Source of the DNA: Cinnamomum chago
Taxonomy: Eukaryota; Streptophyta; Magnoliopsida; Laurales; Lauraceae
Reading direction: 5' to 3'
Assembly (NCBI GenBank): GCA_038049695.1
Contig: CP142457.1
Span: forward strand, 21,156,501-21,220,500
Length of the DNA: 64,000 bases
In this document: one piece after another, positions 8,733-19,400 of the stretch
Layout: every line of letters begins with the position of its first letter
Numbering within the stretch: position 1 is the stretch's first letter
Translations under genes and position numbers: made by a program
The notes under the pieces: generated by a model
The model's input: only the letters and a program-made list of their open reading frames with translations
Told to the model about the DNA's origin: nothing
The model's database searches: none

Positions 8733-11229
8733 GTAGTTCCTCCAGAACAAACAAGGGCAAAGAGCCTGTTACTGATACACCTTGTCGGTCTACCAGGTCT
8801 CCTAGTGTGGCCATACAGCAGGCCTGGGAGAAGGTCCAGTTTGTGGAGAAGAACTTGGAAGAATGCGACTCCCTCAACCGCGATGACATGAGACAGCGAT
8901 TGATCGCTCTCAAGGATGAGGAGTTTTACAGGATTGTGGTAAGCAATCGTCCTTGGGTCATGGACGATCAGAGCATTGTGCCCAAGCCTACCTTTTTCTT
9001 TGGCGATGCAGTCCTTGACGACTTGACGTACCAAAGAAGGTGTTTTCAATTCTCTTACATAGTTGATGGTGGGGAGAGAACTATTTCTACCCGGTCGACC
9101 TTTGATCGGACTGTATCGATAATGAGTCTTTCTCCCATGTGCCCCAAGAGGGAGGATCCTCCAAGCTGGGTGAAGAGGACCAATGTGATAAAGAACGGGG
9201 TTTTTGTTGGCGGTCCTTCCGAATATGCGGAGAGTTGCCCGTCCGTATGGACATGTTGATGCCCTCCCGTGGCTACCAGGGTTCTGACCATCCATCAGTC
9301 AATTTGAGACCGGTTGGCCTTGGCATTTTTCGGGGTGACGGCAGTAGTTGGGTGAAGCCTTTTCGACTTCGTGGCCGTTTCAGTGTTGATTCGAGCTAAG
9401 AATCATGGACTGATCACACCCTGCAGGCTGGTGGAGCCATTTTGAAGGAGGCCGAGATCTTTGACGTGGTTCGCGCTTTTCGGAAGACCTTGTTTTTCTC
9501 CAATGAGGCCTTCATGGCCATGCTAGAGTCATTCCTTCCACAAACCAACACCTTCATTGTGACGAACGATGAGATTGGTTTTACTTTGAAGGAATTAAGC
9601 GTCATCACCGGGCTGCCTGTCCTTGGCAAACTCTATGAGGAGTTTATGCCTATCGACAGCGTCCTTGAGGAGCAATCTAAGGAGTTCAGGCTCTTGTAAT
9701 TTCATCTTGTCGCCTTCTATGATTTTTTGAAGGAGAAGGAGGGCTCGAAAGTCCGGTGTAGCGGTTGAAAGAATTGTAGCTCCAACTTCTTTGACGGCGG
9801 AGAGTCTTCTGATGGTATGGCCCAAGATGCTAGGGCCAAGAGCCCAGGTTCGAAGAAGATCTCATTTATGCGAGATGACTTGAAGAAGTTCTTTGAGAGT
9901 ACAGACGCCATTTGTCCTGATATTGCACTGCGGACAGATCTCGCTGTTTACCTCACTTATTGGTTAGGTGAGGCGGTTTTTGCTGGAGGAGATGGAACAC
10001 AAATCAGGCCGCATTGTATTTTTCCGGCTTGTCAGATGCGTTCGGAGAGCGGTTGGCTTTGGTGTCAGCTCTTTACTCCTACTTGTGTACCGAACTGCAG
10101 GCTGCTGCTTTCTTGGTTCAGTTGGGGCTTCCTATGAACAGGGTATTTTCAGCCCATATTTTCTATTCGTGGTATGTTTACCACTGTCCCGGCTTCCACC
10201 GCTTAGGAGTTGCGCAAGATGATGACCCTTTCATGATTTGGTTGGCTAGGGGGACAGCCGTTTCCGAATCTCTTTTGTCTGCCCGTTTGATGATCCGACG
10301 GTTCAGGGACGTCGAGATCAGACAATCTTCAGTGAAGCTTTCTCCAGGTTTGCGGAAGAAGGCTATTGATTTTGGAACCTCCCGTGATTCCACCAAGGCG
10401 GGGTCGGGAAGACATTACTCCTTGAACAATGCAGAAAAGGGGTGGCTTTTTAACATACGTGTTGGTACGATGGTGTACCGGAGACATCTTTTTGTTGATA
10501 TCCAGCCGTATGTTCCCTCGCATTTCGCGCTGCAGTTAGGCTTCTCTCAAGGCTTTGTTGGAGCGCCTTCTAGCACGGTGAAGCGTTTTGGAGGTTTGCA
10601 GGATGGGAGGAATGCATGGGCCTTTTACAGTGCGGAGGACACTACCGCCATGATTTCCTATCCTGAGTTACCCACTTTCCAGACTGCTGGTTTAACGAAA
10701 TGGTTCGTGGAAAGCTTTTCAGTGTACCAGGGGCTTTCCAAGAAGGAACTTGATGTCAAGCAATCTCCTGGGAAGGGTCTTGGCAGATCAGATGGAGTCT
10801 GGCGAGAGGAAGTTCTGGCTTTCCTTTCTGGAGAGAAGCACAAGATCGGCTTTCTCAATGAGCAGGACATCATCAGACTAAGAGCTATACAAGAGATACC
10901 TAGTGAGGTCTTGGAACAGCTCGAAGAGGAGGAAGCCGAGATCGAAGCTTGGATGCAGGCGGAACTAACGAAGGCTTCCACGGAGTCTAATGGGAAGAAC
11001 AGACCATCCGGTGAGGAATCAAGTGGAGATCCTGACTTTGACGATGGGGAGGGTACTTCAAGTAAATCAACCCATAGAAGCAAGAGGAAGATAGGGCAGC
11101 GTCGTAATAAGAGACGACATGATGACTCTCCTGATTTAGAAGTCCCTCTCACCACTGCTGAAGAGATGTCAGGGGATGTTGATGAACCTCCGGAAAAGAG
11201 GAGTCGAGAGGAAGAAACCGTTGATGAAG

Positions 11230-11696
11230 GTATGATTCCTCCTCTTTCCCTTTTCGTTTTTTTCTTTGAGATTTTCTTGTTTTGATTCGCATCCTCTCCC
11301 ATTTTCAGTGGAAGATGAGGACTTGGTGATGCCTGAGGTTCCAACTGATGAAGCAGTGACGGATCCGATTACGACATCTGAAGAAGAACCGAGGGACTCT
11401 GGAGTGATTCCAAAATCTTCACCTGGTATGACTTCTTTGTTTTTTCTTTTCTTTTTTTTGTTTGTGCTGTCATATGCTAGCATGTTGCTTGTTTTCTTGT
11501 CAGTTGGCTTGCAACAGGATTTCGACGATTTCAAGCCATCCATGGATGCGACCTTTGACGACGCTTCAGATGAACTCATGGAGGCAGAAAGTATTCCGCC
11601 GATCGTCGAAGAAGGTATTTGTAGCAATAACCCTGATGATAATGATTTTTCCAACATGATCATATTCATACCATTTTTGTTTTGTTTTGCTGGCAG
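11230..11696 (+). other. Three short phase-1 introns in the PMD gene
   Basis: Introns at 11230-11308 (79 bp), 11426-11503 (78 bp) and 11615-11696 (82 bp) all start GTAT, end in CAG after a T-rich tract, and interrupt a codon after its first base. Removing them gives one continuous acidic reading frame up to the stop at 11939. The two enclosed exons (117 and 111 bp) are multiples of three. The matched phase suggests exon duplication. Survival of introns inside a retrotransposon is explained if the element's RNA is the opposite strand, on which these signals are not splice sites. Confidence 0.7.
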
Positions 11697-12627
11697 ATTG
11701 TGAGGTAGCGGAAGAAGTTCCTCCATCTTTCTCGGTACCAGAGCAAGGGATGCCTGCAGTTGAACCAGAAGTAAGGACTTCTTCTTCTAGTTTTAATGCA
11801 GCAGAGATGAAATCGTCTGAGCAGATTCCTTCGCCAATGTCTTCGGTTAGAAAGAACTTAATGATCACTCCTCCAGCAGGACATGACATGGGCAGTCGAC
11901 CAATGGAGAGAGGCGAGCCTTCGTCTGGGCCATCTCTTTAGTATGTGAAGAAAGTGCTGAAGAGCGTTTTGAGCTCATGGATCGAAACTCTTTCTTCTGG
12001 CCATTTGGAAGCTGGCTTTGGCATGGTTAAACACGTACATGACATCCTTGCTGATAGCGAAGAGGTCGGCCTGGACATTGCAGATGCGAAGGCTTTCGTA
12101 GATGAAGTCATAGCTTTAGGGGGCAAGTGGAATGAAACCAAGAGCTTCCCAAGTGGTGACTTCTTCAATGAGATGTTTTTGAAGCCTTCTGGCGGGTCAA
12201 GTCTGAGCTGGACGAGATCTCGCGGACTCGGAAGCAATTCATTCGGGAGAGGAACGTTACCGAGTTGGTTATCATTAGGCTGACAGAAGATCTACGCCGT
12301 GTTGATAGGGAGGTCGTTGAGACCAAGCAGCGTCTTGAGCTATTGGAGGAACAAGCAGCCGCAAAATGGGCTGCCATTGTGGAAGCTTGTGCCAGAGAAG
12401 GGACTCTGATTCGCCAAGTCGAGGAGGCTGAAAGCAATCTCCGGAGGAAGACTCAAGAGTTCGAGCAATGGAAAATTATTTAGGAAGAGCTTCCCCGTGC
12501 TGCAGACGGATCGCGACGTTCCGCCGCATTCTATGGAAAGATCTTGAAGAAGCATGGCCTGGAAGCTTTAGAGGCTAAGGCCAAGGGTCTGATTGAGGAG
12601 TTGAGTCTTTGGTTGAAGACCATGTGA

Positions 12628-12879
12628 GACTGAGCTCCTGATTCTTATAACAAACCTTTTTCTTCTTTTTTTTGGTACCCGCGTATACACACATATATTT
12701 TTTGGTACTCTTTCTTTTGTAGTGCCTTGTGGACACATTTTTTTAGCACTTCTTTTTTTTGTATTCCCTCTTTTCACTCAAATTCTTTTGTGATAAATTC
12801 AAGCAACGGGAATGTTTGTTTGGAAAATTGATCAAAAGTTTGTCATTTTGTGAGAAACCTTTTATCAAATGGTTGTTTT
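12628..12879 (+). other. 3' flank of the PMD gene
   Basis: T-rich sequence without coding potential, leading into the repeat array. It probably holds the 3' untranslated region. No clear polyadenylation signal was identified. Confidence 0.4.
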
Positions 12880-13455
12880 GGCGTGAAAGCCGAATTTTGA
12901 GATGGCATGGAAGCCGAATTCTGAGATGGCATAGAAGTCGAATTTTGAGATGGCATGAAAGCCGAATTTGGGTCGGCATAGAAGCCGGAATTTTGTGGCG
13001 TAAAAGCCAAAATTTGGAATGGCATGGAAGCCGGTTTTGTTTGTGGCATGGGAGCCAAATTTTTGAAATGGCATGAGAATCCAATTTGGGATGGCATGAA
13101 AGCCGGTTTTGTTTGTGAAATGGCATGAAAGCCAAAATTTGGGATGGCATGGAAGCCGGTTTTGTTTGTGGCATGGGAGCCAAAATTTTTGTTTGTGGCA
13201 TTGATAGTTGGGATTTGTTTTTTTGTTGGCATAGAAGCCGAAATTTGTTTTTTGGCATGGAAACCGAAAATTTGTGGCGTTTATAGCTGATTTTTTTTTT
13301 AAAACCAAGTTTTGTTTTGTTGGCATGAAAGCCAAATTTTGAATTGGCATGAAAACCAGGGTTTTGTGGCATTTATAGCCGATTTTGTAGCGTTTATAGC
13401 CGGGTTTTTGGCATTTATAGCCGATTTTTGTGGCATTTATAGCTGGTTTTTTTGT
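12880..13455 (+). repeat. Array of ~23 mini-hairpin units (GGC-loop-GCC)
   Basis: Units of 20-45 bp follow GGC-RTRRAA-GCC plus a T/A-rich spacer. The closing pairs covary in places: TTGGC/GCCAA, TCGGC/GCCGG, TGGC/GCCA. Toward the right end the loop changes to ATTTATA ('ggcatttatagccg'). Short frames across this array give Ala/Met/Pro-rich repeats and are not genes. The array lies between the convergent PMD and integrase reading frames. Confidence 0.8.
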
Positions 13456-13465
13456 TTTCAAAAAT

Positions 13466-13884
13466 GCAAGTATCGACTAAAAGTCGCCTCCCTGCTTAAT
13501 GGTCTTGTAAGTAGCGATGGAACGTCGCCTCCTTGCTCATTCGGTTGCGAGTATCGATGGAATGTCGCCTCCTCGCGAATTTGGGTGCAAGTATCGACTA
13601 AGCGTCGCTTCCTTGCTTTTTTTTCAAAAATTTTGGTTTTGTGGGTATCAATGAAATGTCGCATTCCCGCGATTTTTGAAATTTAAGGTCTTTTTTTTTT
13701 TTTACCTTGGTTTTTGTTTGAATTTTGAGTTTGTAGATATCAGCTGGAATGTTGCGTCTCCATGATGCAAGTATTGACAAAGTGTCGTTTCCTTGCAATT
13801 TTGAAATTTTGGAAGTATCGAATGGGGTTCGCATCCTTTCGATTTTTGGGTTTTGCGAGTATCGACTGAGCGTCGCTTCCCCAC
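13466..13884 (+). repeat. Nine 30-nt two-stem hairpins, regularly built
   Basis: Hairpins start at 13466, 13507, 13547, 13587, 13641, 13733, 13767, 13811 and 13855; each spans 30 nt. The outer 5-bp stem is GCAAG/CTTGC (13587, 13767), GCGAG/CTCGC (13547), GTAAG/CTTGC (13507, one G-U), GTGGG/CCCGC (13641, one G-U) or GGAAG/CTTTC (13811, one G-U). The inner stem is CGAC/GTCG in several, CGACT/AGTCG in the first and CGAA/TTCG in the eighth. The sixth and ninth have weaker outer stems. The four leading units are spaced 40-41 bp. Confidence 0.85.
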
Positions 13885-13972
13885 GGTTTCTAAATAACCT
13901 TTTTTTTTTGTTTAAAGACATGAGGGTCTTAAATTTTGACTTAAAACCATTTTTTGTTGTAAAAGTCAAGGT

Positions 13973-13998
13973 GGACTCAGGCGGAAATTGCTGAGTCC
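13973..13998. other. Isolated 8-bp hairpin downstream of integrase
   Basis: GGACTCAG, a 10-base loop, then CTGAGTCC, a perfect 8-bp inverted repeat in the tail after the pol stop. It may be a structured RNA element of the retrotransposon's 3' untranslated region. The rest of 13885-14249 is T-rich and otherwise empty. Confidence 0.55.
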
Positions 13999-14249
13999 TG
14001 ATTTTGTTTAAAACCATGAATCTTGGGTTCAAGGGTCGAAAATTTGGTCAAGTCCGGGAAGAGGCTCCTAAACTTGGATTTTTGGATTTTCTTTTTTGAA
14101 CAATGAAACTATGAAAGTAAGCATTGTTTTGAATTTTTAGAAATCGCAACATAAGGATAAAAAATCTAAAAGAGGCGGGTTTGACGAGCAAGTACCTGAG
14201 AATAGGCTTTCGTCGTGCAGGCACTACTCTGACCCAATGACGGAAGCCT

Positions 14250-15400
14250 TCAAGGGTAGTACCGCTTCAAGAACTTGTCGTTGATGGGCAGCATACATCT
14301 ATCGCCTTCCATGTTTAGAAGTGTGTATGCGCCGTTGGAGAAGACTTTGTTAATGACGAAGGGTCCCTCCCATTTTGGTTCGAGTTTGCCTTTGGATTTG
14401 TGAGCAAAAACCATTGGCCTTTTTACTACAAGAACCAAGTCACCCTTTTTGTAGGCACGTTGCTGGACCCTTTTGTCGAAAGATCCTGCCGTGCGTGCTT
14501 GGTACAGCTCAATGCGTTGTAACGCTTCGAGCCGTCTTTCGTCGAGATTGTCCAGTTCTTGAAGTCTCAGTTTAACATTGCTTTCTTGCATCATGTCATT
14601 TTGCAAAGATACCCTTAAGGAAGGAATTTGTACTTCCAAAGGGACAACAGCTTCGCATCCATAGACCAAAGAGAATGGTGTGTTATGGGTTGGTCCTCGA
14701 ACGGTGGTTCGATAAGCCCACAAAGCTTCAGGTAGTTTGTCTCCCCAATCTCTTTTGTGGCTAAAGACTATTTTCTTGAGGATTTTGGAGAGTGTCTTAT
14801 TGAAGGCTTCTGCTAGTCCGTTCGCTGCCGGATTGTACGGAGTCAAAGGACAACTCTGGATTTTGTATTTGTTGCAAAGCCTGTAGAATTGGTACTCCCG
14901 AAAATGCGGTCCGTTATCATGGACAAATCTTTTCGGTATGCCGAAGAGACAAATGATGTTGATGTGCAAGAATTGAAGGACTGATGAGGTCTTCATTTCG
15001 CTGAGCGCAAATGCTTCTGACCACTCGGAGAAATAATCCGTAGCGGCGAAGATGAAGCGATGGCCTTTGCTTATCGGGGGAGAGATAGGACCTATGATGT
15101 CCATACCCCAAGCTTCGAACGGCCATGAGATTGCTGTGGGGTGCAGTCATTCTAGAGGCATATGAACATAGTCTCCATGAACTTGGCATTGGCGACAGCG
15201 TTTAGCAAATTGCATGGCGTCGGCTACCATGGTAGGCCAGTAATATCCCAACCTTTTTATCTGATCGTAGAGCTTGGGACCAGCCTAATGAGCTCCACAA
15301 AGACCAGCATGAACTTCTTTGAGGGTTTCCTCAGCCTCTTGTTGTGACAAACAGCGCAGAAGTACTCCATCGAAGGATTTTCTGTAAAGCATTTTTAAAG
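14250..15400 (-). pseudogene. Tat integrase (INT)
   Basis: Integrase inserts the cDNA into the genome. An HHCC zinc-binding segment is visible at about 15330-15160 (paired histidines, then CRQC), interrupted by a stop. The 284-codon frame from 15104 holds the catalytic core: D at residue 2 (MDIIGP), D at 63 (VHDNGPHF) and E at 99 (GLAEAFNKTL), a D,D-35-E arrangement. A C-terminal domain with WEGPF follows and the frame ends in KRYYP at 14250. There is no chromodomain, as expected for Tat. Upstream the frame is broken by stops near 15295 and 15150, so a full protein cannot be made. It is the best preserved part of pol. Confidence 0.9.
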
Positions 15401-15639
15401 GTATATCCAAATGAAAGTTTGGGGCTCGTCATTGAACGCTTACCCGTTCTTTTGGATCTTCTGGGAGGATTCCGAACATGGTGTAATCAATGAACGGATC
15501 TCTCCAGTCGCCGATCGGAGGTTTGAGGATAGAGATCCGACTTCCGGCCAATTGGTGGCATTCAGCAACTGCTTGGTGTGTGTTAAGAGGAGGGAGAATC
15601 CTTCTCTGACACACTGTAATTTGCATATTTTCCCCTTCC

Positions 15640-16065
15640 TGGATTGCCATGGATGTGGCAAGTCTGGCCAGGGCTTCCGCACAAATGTTTTCACCTCTGA
15701 GGATGTGGGTAATGTGACAAATGTCAAACCTTTGGCGAAGCGATTGCGCCTTGTTGTAGTAAGGCAACAGATCAGGCTTCCTGACCTCGAATTTCTGATT
15801 CATCTGGTTGACAATCAGTTAAGAGTCCCCAAAGACTTCCATCATGGTGATGCCGAATTCGATGGCTAGTTCCATTCCTACGATTAGAGCTTGGTATTCA
15901 GCTGCATTGTTTGAGCATGGTTCCAGTAGCGAGAAAGCATGTGGAATCATGTGCTTGTTGGGGCTAACAAAGAGGATGCCAACTCCCGAGATCAGCTTTC
16001 TTTTTTCATTTGTCCTGGTTCACCATCAAAGTACATGTCCTAGGAGGCATTTGGTGAGAAAGTCT
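15640..16065 (-). pseudogene. Second (archaeal-type) RNase H domain
   Basis: This extra RNase H marks the Tat lineage and is thought to have been acquired in addition to the ancestral Ty3 RNase H. Catalytic positions are visible in different frames: the D of YFDG at about 16035-16050, the E of NNAAEYQAL at about 15890-15911, and the D of FGDS at about 15822-15832, followed by RGENICAEALARLA. A frameshift separates the first motif from the second, and a TAA at 15819-15821 directly follows FGDS. The domain is therefore inactive here. The 15429-15640 stretch is a linker to integrase. Confidence 0.8.
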
Positions 16066-16119
16066 CCACGTTGTAGACAGGTTCGTCTGGGAGATCATCC
16101 CTGAGTGGGGAATCTTTAG

Positions 16120-16612
16120 GCAACGGATGCTCTGCAAGAAAGTCTGCTAGAGCTTGGCCTTTGATTGCCTTTTGTGGTACATACCTGATATCAAATTGTG
16201 ATAGGAGGATGGATCATTTTGCCAGTTGGGCATTGAGAGAACCTGCTTTTGTGACGAGGACCTTTAGGAGGTTGATCCTTGAAATCAGGTAGACTGTGTT
16301 GGACAGCAGATAGTGACGCAGCTTTTGTACAGCGAACATCACTGCAAGGCATTCTTTTTCAACTGGAGAGTAGCGATGCTCCGCACCTACCAGCATGCGG
16401 CTGAGGTAGTATAGAGCAGCTTCTTTTCCCTCGTCATTCTCTTGTGAGAGCAAAGCGCCCAGAGAATGGTCGAGAGCTCTTGTGTACAAGATGAATGGTT
16501 TTCCACTGATAGGGGCAGGCAGCACCGGGGGTTTGGTCAGGTATGACTTGATGTCTTGAAATATTGCTTCACATTCAGCATCCCAAACAAAGTTCACACC
16601 TTTCTTCATCAA
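16120..16612 (-). pseudogene. Ty3-type RNase H domain
   Basis: It degrades the RNA strand during reverse transcription. The frame shows the connection-domain phrase KPPVLPAP, then LYTRALDHSLGALL and YSPVEKECLAV with the expected acidic residues, ending in NAQLAK before a stop at about 16214. Homology continues below that stop to about 16120 (IKGQALADFLAEHP). It follows reverse transcriptase directly and precedes the second RNase H, as in autonomous Tat elements. Confidence 0.85.
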
Positions 16613-17515
16613 TCGAGAGAAAGGACGACATTTAATTCCCCGAGAGATTGGAGATGAACCGTCTGATGTATGCCAATCTTCCTTGAAAGGAGTTCTCTTA
16701 AGGTTCTTGGAGAATGCATTCTAGAATAGCTTTGACTTTGATGAGGTCAAGTTCTATACCAGTTTTTCAGACTATGAATCCGAGAAACTTACCGGATGAG
16801 ACGCCGAAGAAGCATTTCTGGGGATTCATTCGTAGTTTGTGTTTGCGAAGTCGGAGGAAGACTTCCCGAAGGTCTTTCAGATGGTCTTCTTTTCTTCTGC
16901 TTTTGACGGCGAGGTCATCAACATAACATTCAACCGTCTTGTGCTACATATCTTGGAATATCTTCATCATAGCCCTCTGATATGTGGCACCAACATTTTC
17001 CAGACCAAATGGCATTACAGTGTAGCAATACACGCCAAATGGGTCCGAAATGATGTGTGTTTTTCATCTTCATGATGCATCTTTATCTGATTGTAGCCAG
17101 AGAATCGATCCATGAATGTCATTCACTTAAACCCACAGGTGTTGTCAATCATCACCTCTGGTATGGGGAGCGGGAACTCGTCTTTGGGGCAAGCGCCACT
17201 TAGATCTCTATAATCAATACAGACCCTGATCTGTCCATTTTTCTTTGTCACGGGGACAATGTTGGCCAACCATTCAGGATGTTGTTCCTCGCGGATGAAG
17301 CCGACGCTTTTGAGTTTTTAAACTTCTTATTCAATTTTGTCCATCACGTCCGGACGGAATCTTCTTTTGCCTTGTTTAACAGGCTTACTATCTTTTTGCA
17401 AATTGAGTTTATGGACTGTTATCTTGGGGTCTAAGCCAGGCATTTCAGCATAAGAGCATGCAAAACAATCAACGAACTCACGAAAAAAAAAAGATATACT
17501 CGGGTAACTCATCAT
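16613..17515 (-). pseudogene. Reverse transcriptase (RT), heavily broken
   Basis: Recognisable blocks in order are: a VTKKNGQIRVCIDYRDL-type motif (about 17260-17200), MDRFSGYNQI (about 17110-17080), MPFGLENVGATYQ (about 17015-16977) and the active site YVDDL at 16911-16925. A frameshift lies between the substrate-binding region and MPFGL. Nonsense codons occur after the MDKIE segment (17327), before MDRFSG (about 17125), before YVDDL (about 16943) and downstream. RT copies the element's RNA to DNA; this copy cannot be functional. Confidence 0.88.
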
Positions 17516-18464
17516 CCTTTATATTCTTGCTTATGAATACAAGGCGTGGGTCATCTGATGTTCTCAGGTCTATCTTTTGAACAGGATCTTCTATTGGAAG
17601 GTTCGAAGGTGATTCCTCCACAATATTTTCAGAGGCTTCCAACTCAACGAAACCTTGTGGAGTTTCAATGGCATTTTCAGGCCAAGGTTTTATTTCTGGC
17701 CATGGGTCTTCAGGATCGGTGACCTTCTCAAGGCTTACTATGAGGTGATCCCAATCGCCTTTTGAAACTGGGTCGAAGTAAGGTACTTCTTTTGGAGACG
17801 ATGGCTCTTCTGGGTCAGAACACCACATGTCTTTATCATCGGACAATTCCTCTTCGTCATCATAGAAATCATACCGATTGGTAGAGCTTCCTGGATCCTT
17901 GACGGGTGACTCTTCAAAGAGATATCCAGGGAGATCGATGTCTTCAAGGACATGAGATGTTAAGGCTTGGTCGGCAAATCGACTCCTCAGCATTTGTGTC
18001 AACTGTCTCATGGGAGCTTCGGGATCATACCCCAACCCATGTGAAGATCTTTCTACATGACCGTAGAGTCTCCAATCTTCCAGTTGACCTTTGGTTAAGG
18101 CGGGCTCCACTGGTGTGAGAATACCGCGACCTTGCCCCAGACCGACTGGGTTTTGAGTGTCATAACCCATTTTCTTCATAATGGCTTGTGCCACAGGACT
18201 ATATAGAAATAGTTGAGGCATACCTTCGTTTTGGAAAGTTCCAAGCATGGAATTTGATGAGGAAGCTTCTGATCTGTGGAAGAAGATTGCCTTCTCTTCT
18301 GCTGAAGTTACCGGAACAACGAAGGAAGCAGACGTAGGATCTTCTACGTCAGCAAGCATCTCTATTGGGGCTAGAGCAGGCTGAACTTGTTGAGTGTCAG
18401 CTTGGCTTGGCGGTACGTCGTCTTCTGGCTCTGACTCTGAATCCGTGTCTTGTATGATAGACAC
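17478..18464 (-). pseudogene. Acidic linker with a G-patch-like segment between protease and RT
   Basis: In the 328-codon frame, residues 92-118 read AIMKKMGYDTQNPVGLGQG plus RGI, a glycine-patterned segment matching the G-patch consensus (hydrophobic helix, MGY, then GLG and GxG). G-patches bind nucleic acid or activate helicases, and one follows the protease in betaretroviruses. Here it follows the protease domain and is flanked by Asp/Glu/Pro-rich disordered sequence. The role in Tat elements is inferred by position only. The frame joins the protease above through stops at about 18762 and 18618. Confidence 0.6.
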
Positions 18465-18761
18465 GAAGGAGACAACAAACTTGCCCCCAGACTTTTGCTT
18501 TGTCTTCTTTGCTTTGGTTGTTATGACCAGAGGTTTTGAATATTTGAGGGAGACAACGAAGGGAGACGGATCTCTCTCTTCGGATTTGCCGGAAGGTTTG
18601 TTTTCTTCCGATGATCGCTAAGGAGCCTTATCTTTATCTTTCTGGAGACTTTCGACAAAGGGTGTTGTTTCTTCCTCCTTTTCTTCTTTTTCATCTTTGT
18701 ACATTTGAGCATCTGCAAAATGGACTTCTTTGCCTTTGAAGGGCTTTTTGTCTGCAAACAC

Positions 18762-19400
18762 TCAATGTATCGAGCCGTCGTTGCCAACGAACTTGATGCA
18801 TTGATATAGAGTTGAAGGGACGACACCATTCTCGTGTATCCAGGGAAGTCCAAGAAGGATGTTGTAGCATGAAGGGGTTCTTATTGCATACACAGTGACT
18901 TCAGAGATAAAATCACCGATTTGCAACTTGAACCTGATTTTGCCGATAAGCCTTTGAGCGCTCCCATCGTACCCAAAAATGGATACAGACGTGTGACTCA
19001 GCTTGCTAGGTGGGATGCCCAGCTCTTCAAGCGTCGAAGTAGAGATGAGGTTAAGTGCAGAACCTAGGTCGATCTGGACTCTATGTATCGGCATTTCTTT
19101 GATGTACCCTGTGAAATACAGGGGTCGGTTGTGCTTTGTCTCGCCTAGCAGGAGGTCATCCTTACCGAAGGCGATGGTTGCACTTACTGTTTTTTGAACC
19201 GAGAGACATTCAATGCCTAATCCCTTGGTTCTCTTCTTTTCTCCTTTTGAAGGAGTATTCGATTTTTTGACCCTATAGTCCATTTCAATTTGTAGGACTT
19301 GTGGGGCATGTTTGTCAACATCCGCATTCAGCCTTTGCAGTTCTAAAATGAGATTATCACGAGTGTGTAGAGACATTCGTAATAAATCAAGGATGTGCAA
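18762..19400 (-). pseudogene. Retroviral-type aspartic protease (PR) region
   Basis: The 213-codon frame has a basic linker (residues 45-60), a strand leading to DLGSALNLIS at 111-120, and the C-terminal hallmark YNILLGLPWIHE at about 184-195. These are the flap and core landmarks of plant Ty3/gypsy proteases, which cut Gag-Pol. The catalytic triplet is DLG where D-(T/S)-G is usual; this may be a lineage variant or decay. A TGA ends the frame soon after the domain. Confidence 0.75.

Larger units (their letters stand above)
7732..12627 (+). pseudogene. Plant mobile domain (aminotransferase-like) gene carried antisense in the Tat element, decayed
   Basis: PMD proteins are plant-specific; MAIN and MAIL1 of Arabidopsis act in silencing and genome stability, and related domains ride in Mutator and Ty3/gypsy elements. 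Exon 1 is ATGGCTTCAA with donor GTAAGT at 7742. Exon 2 begins at 8733 after a TTTGCAG acceptor and restores a Ser-rich N-terminus in frame. PMD-like sequence is clearest at 9442-9699 (FTLKELSVITGLPVLG) and in the long frame from 10014 (WLARG motif at about 10240). An acidic, Lys/Arg-rich region and a coiled-coil tail (12265-12627) follow. Breaks: a stop at 9257, stops at 9697 and about 9766, a frameshift near 10010, a stop at 11939, a frameshift near 12183 and a stop at 12481. The frame between 9140 and 9440 is unclear. The gene is convergent with integrase, which ends at 14250. Its function in the element is unknown. Confidence 0.75.

Noticed and set aside
10658-11344. Minus-strand Ser-rich frame of 228 codons
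   Set aside because: Antisense shadow of the acidic PMD C-terminal exons.
12743-13461. Overlapping minus-strand frames with repeated Met-Pro and His-Ala phrases, up to 209 codons
   Set aside because: Produced by the mini-hairpin array; three frames stay open because the repeat lacks stops, not because of selection.
12880-13884. Possible CRISPR array
   Set aside because: Spacers are not unique, repeats vary continuously, there are no cas genes and the context is a plant retrotransposon.
15411-15869. Plus-strand frame of 152 codons
   Set aside because: Antisense shadow of the second RNase H and its linker to integrase.
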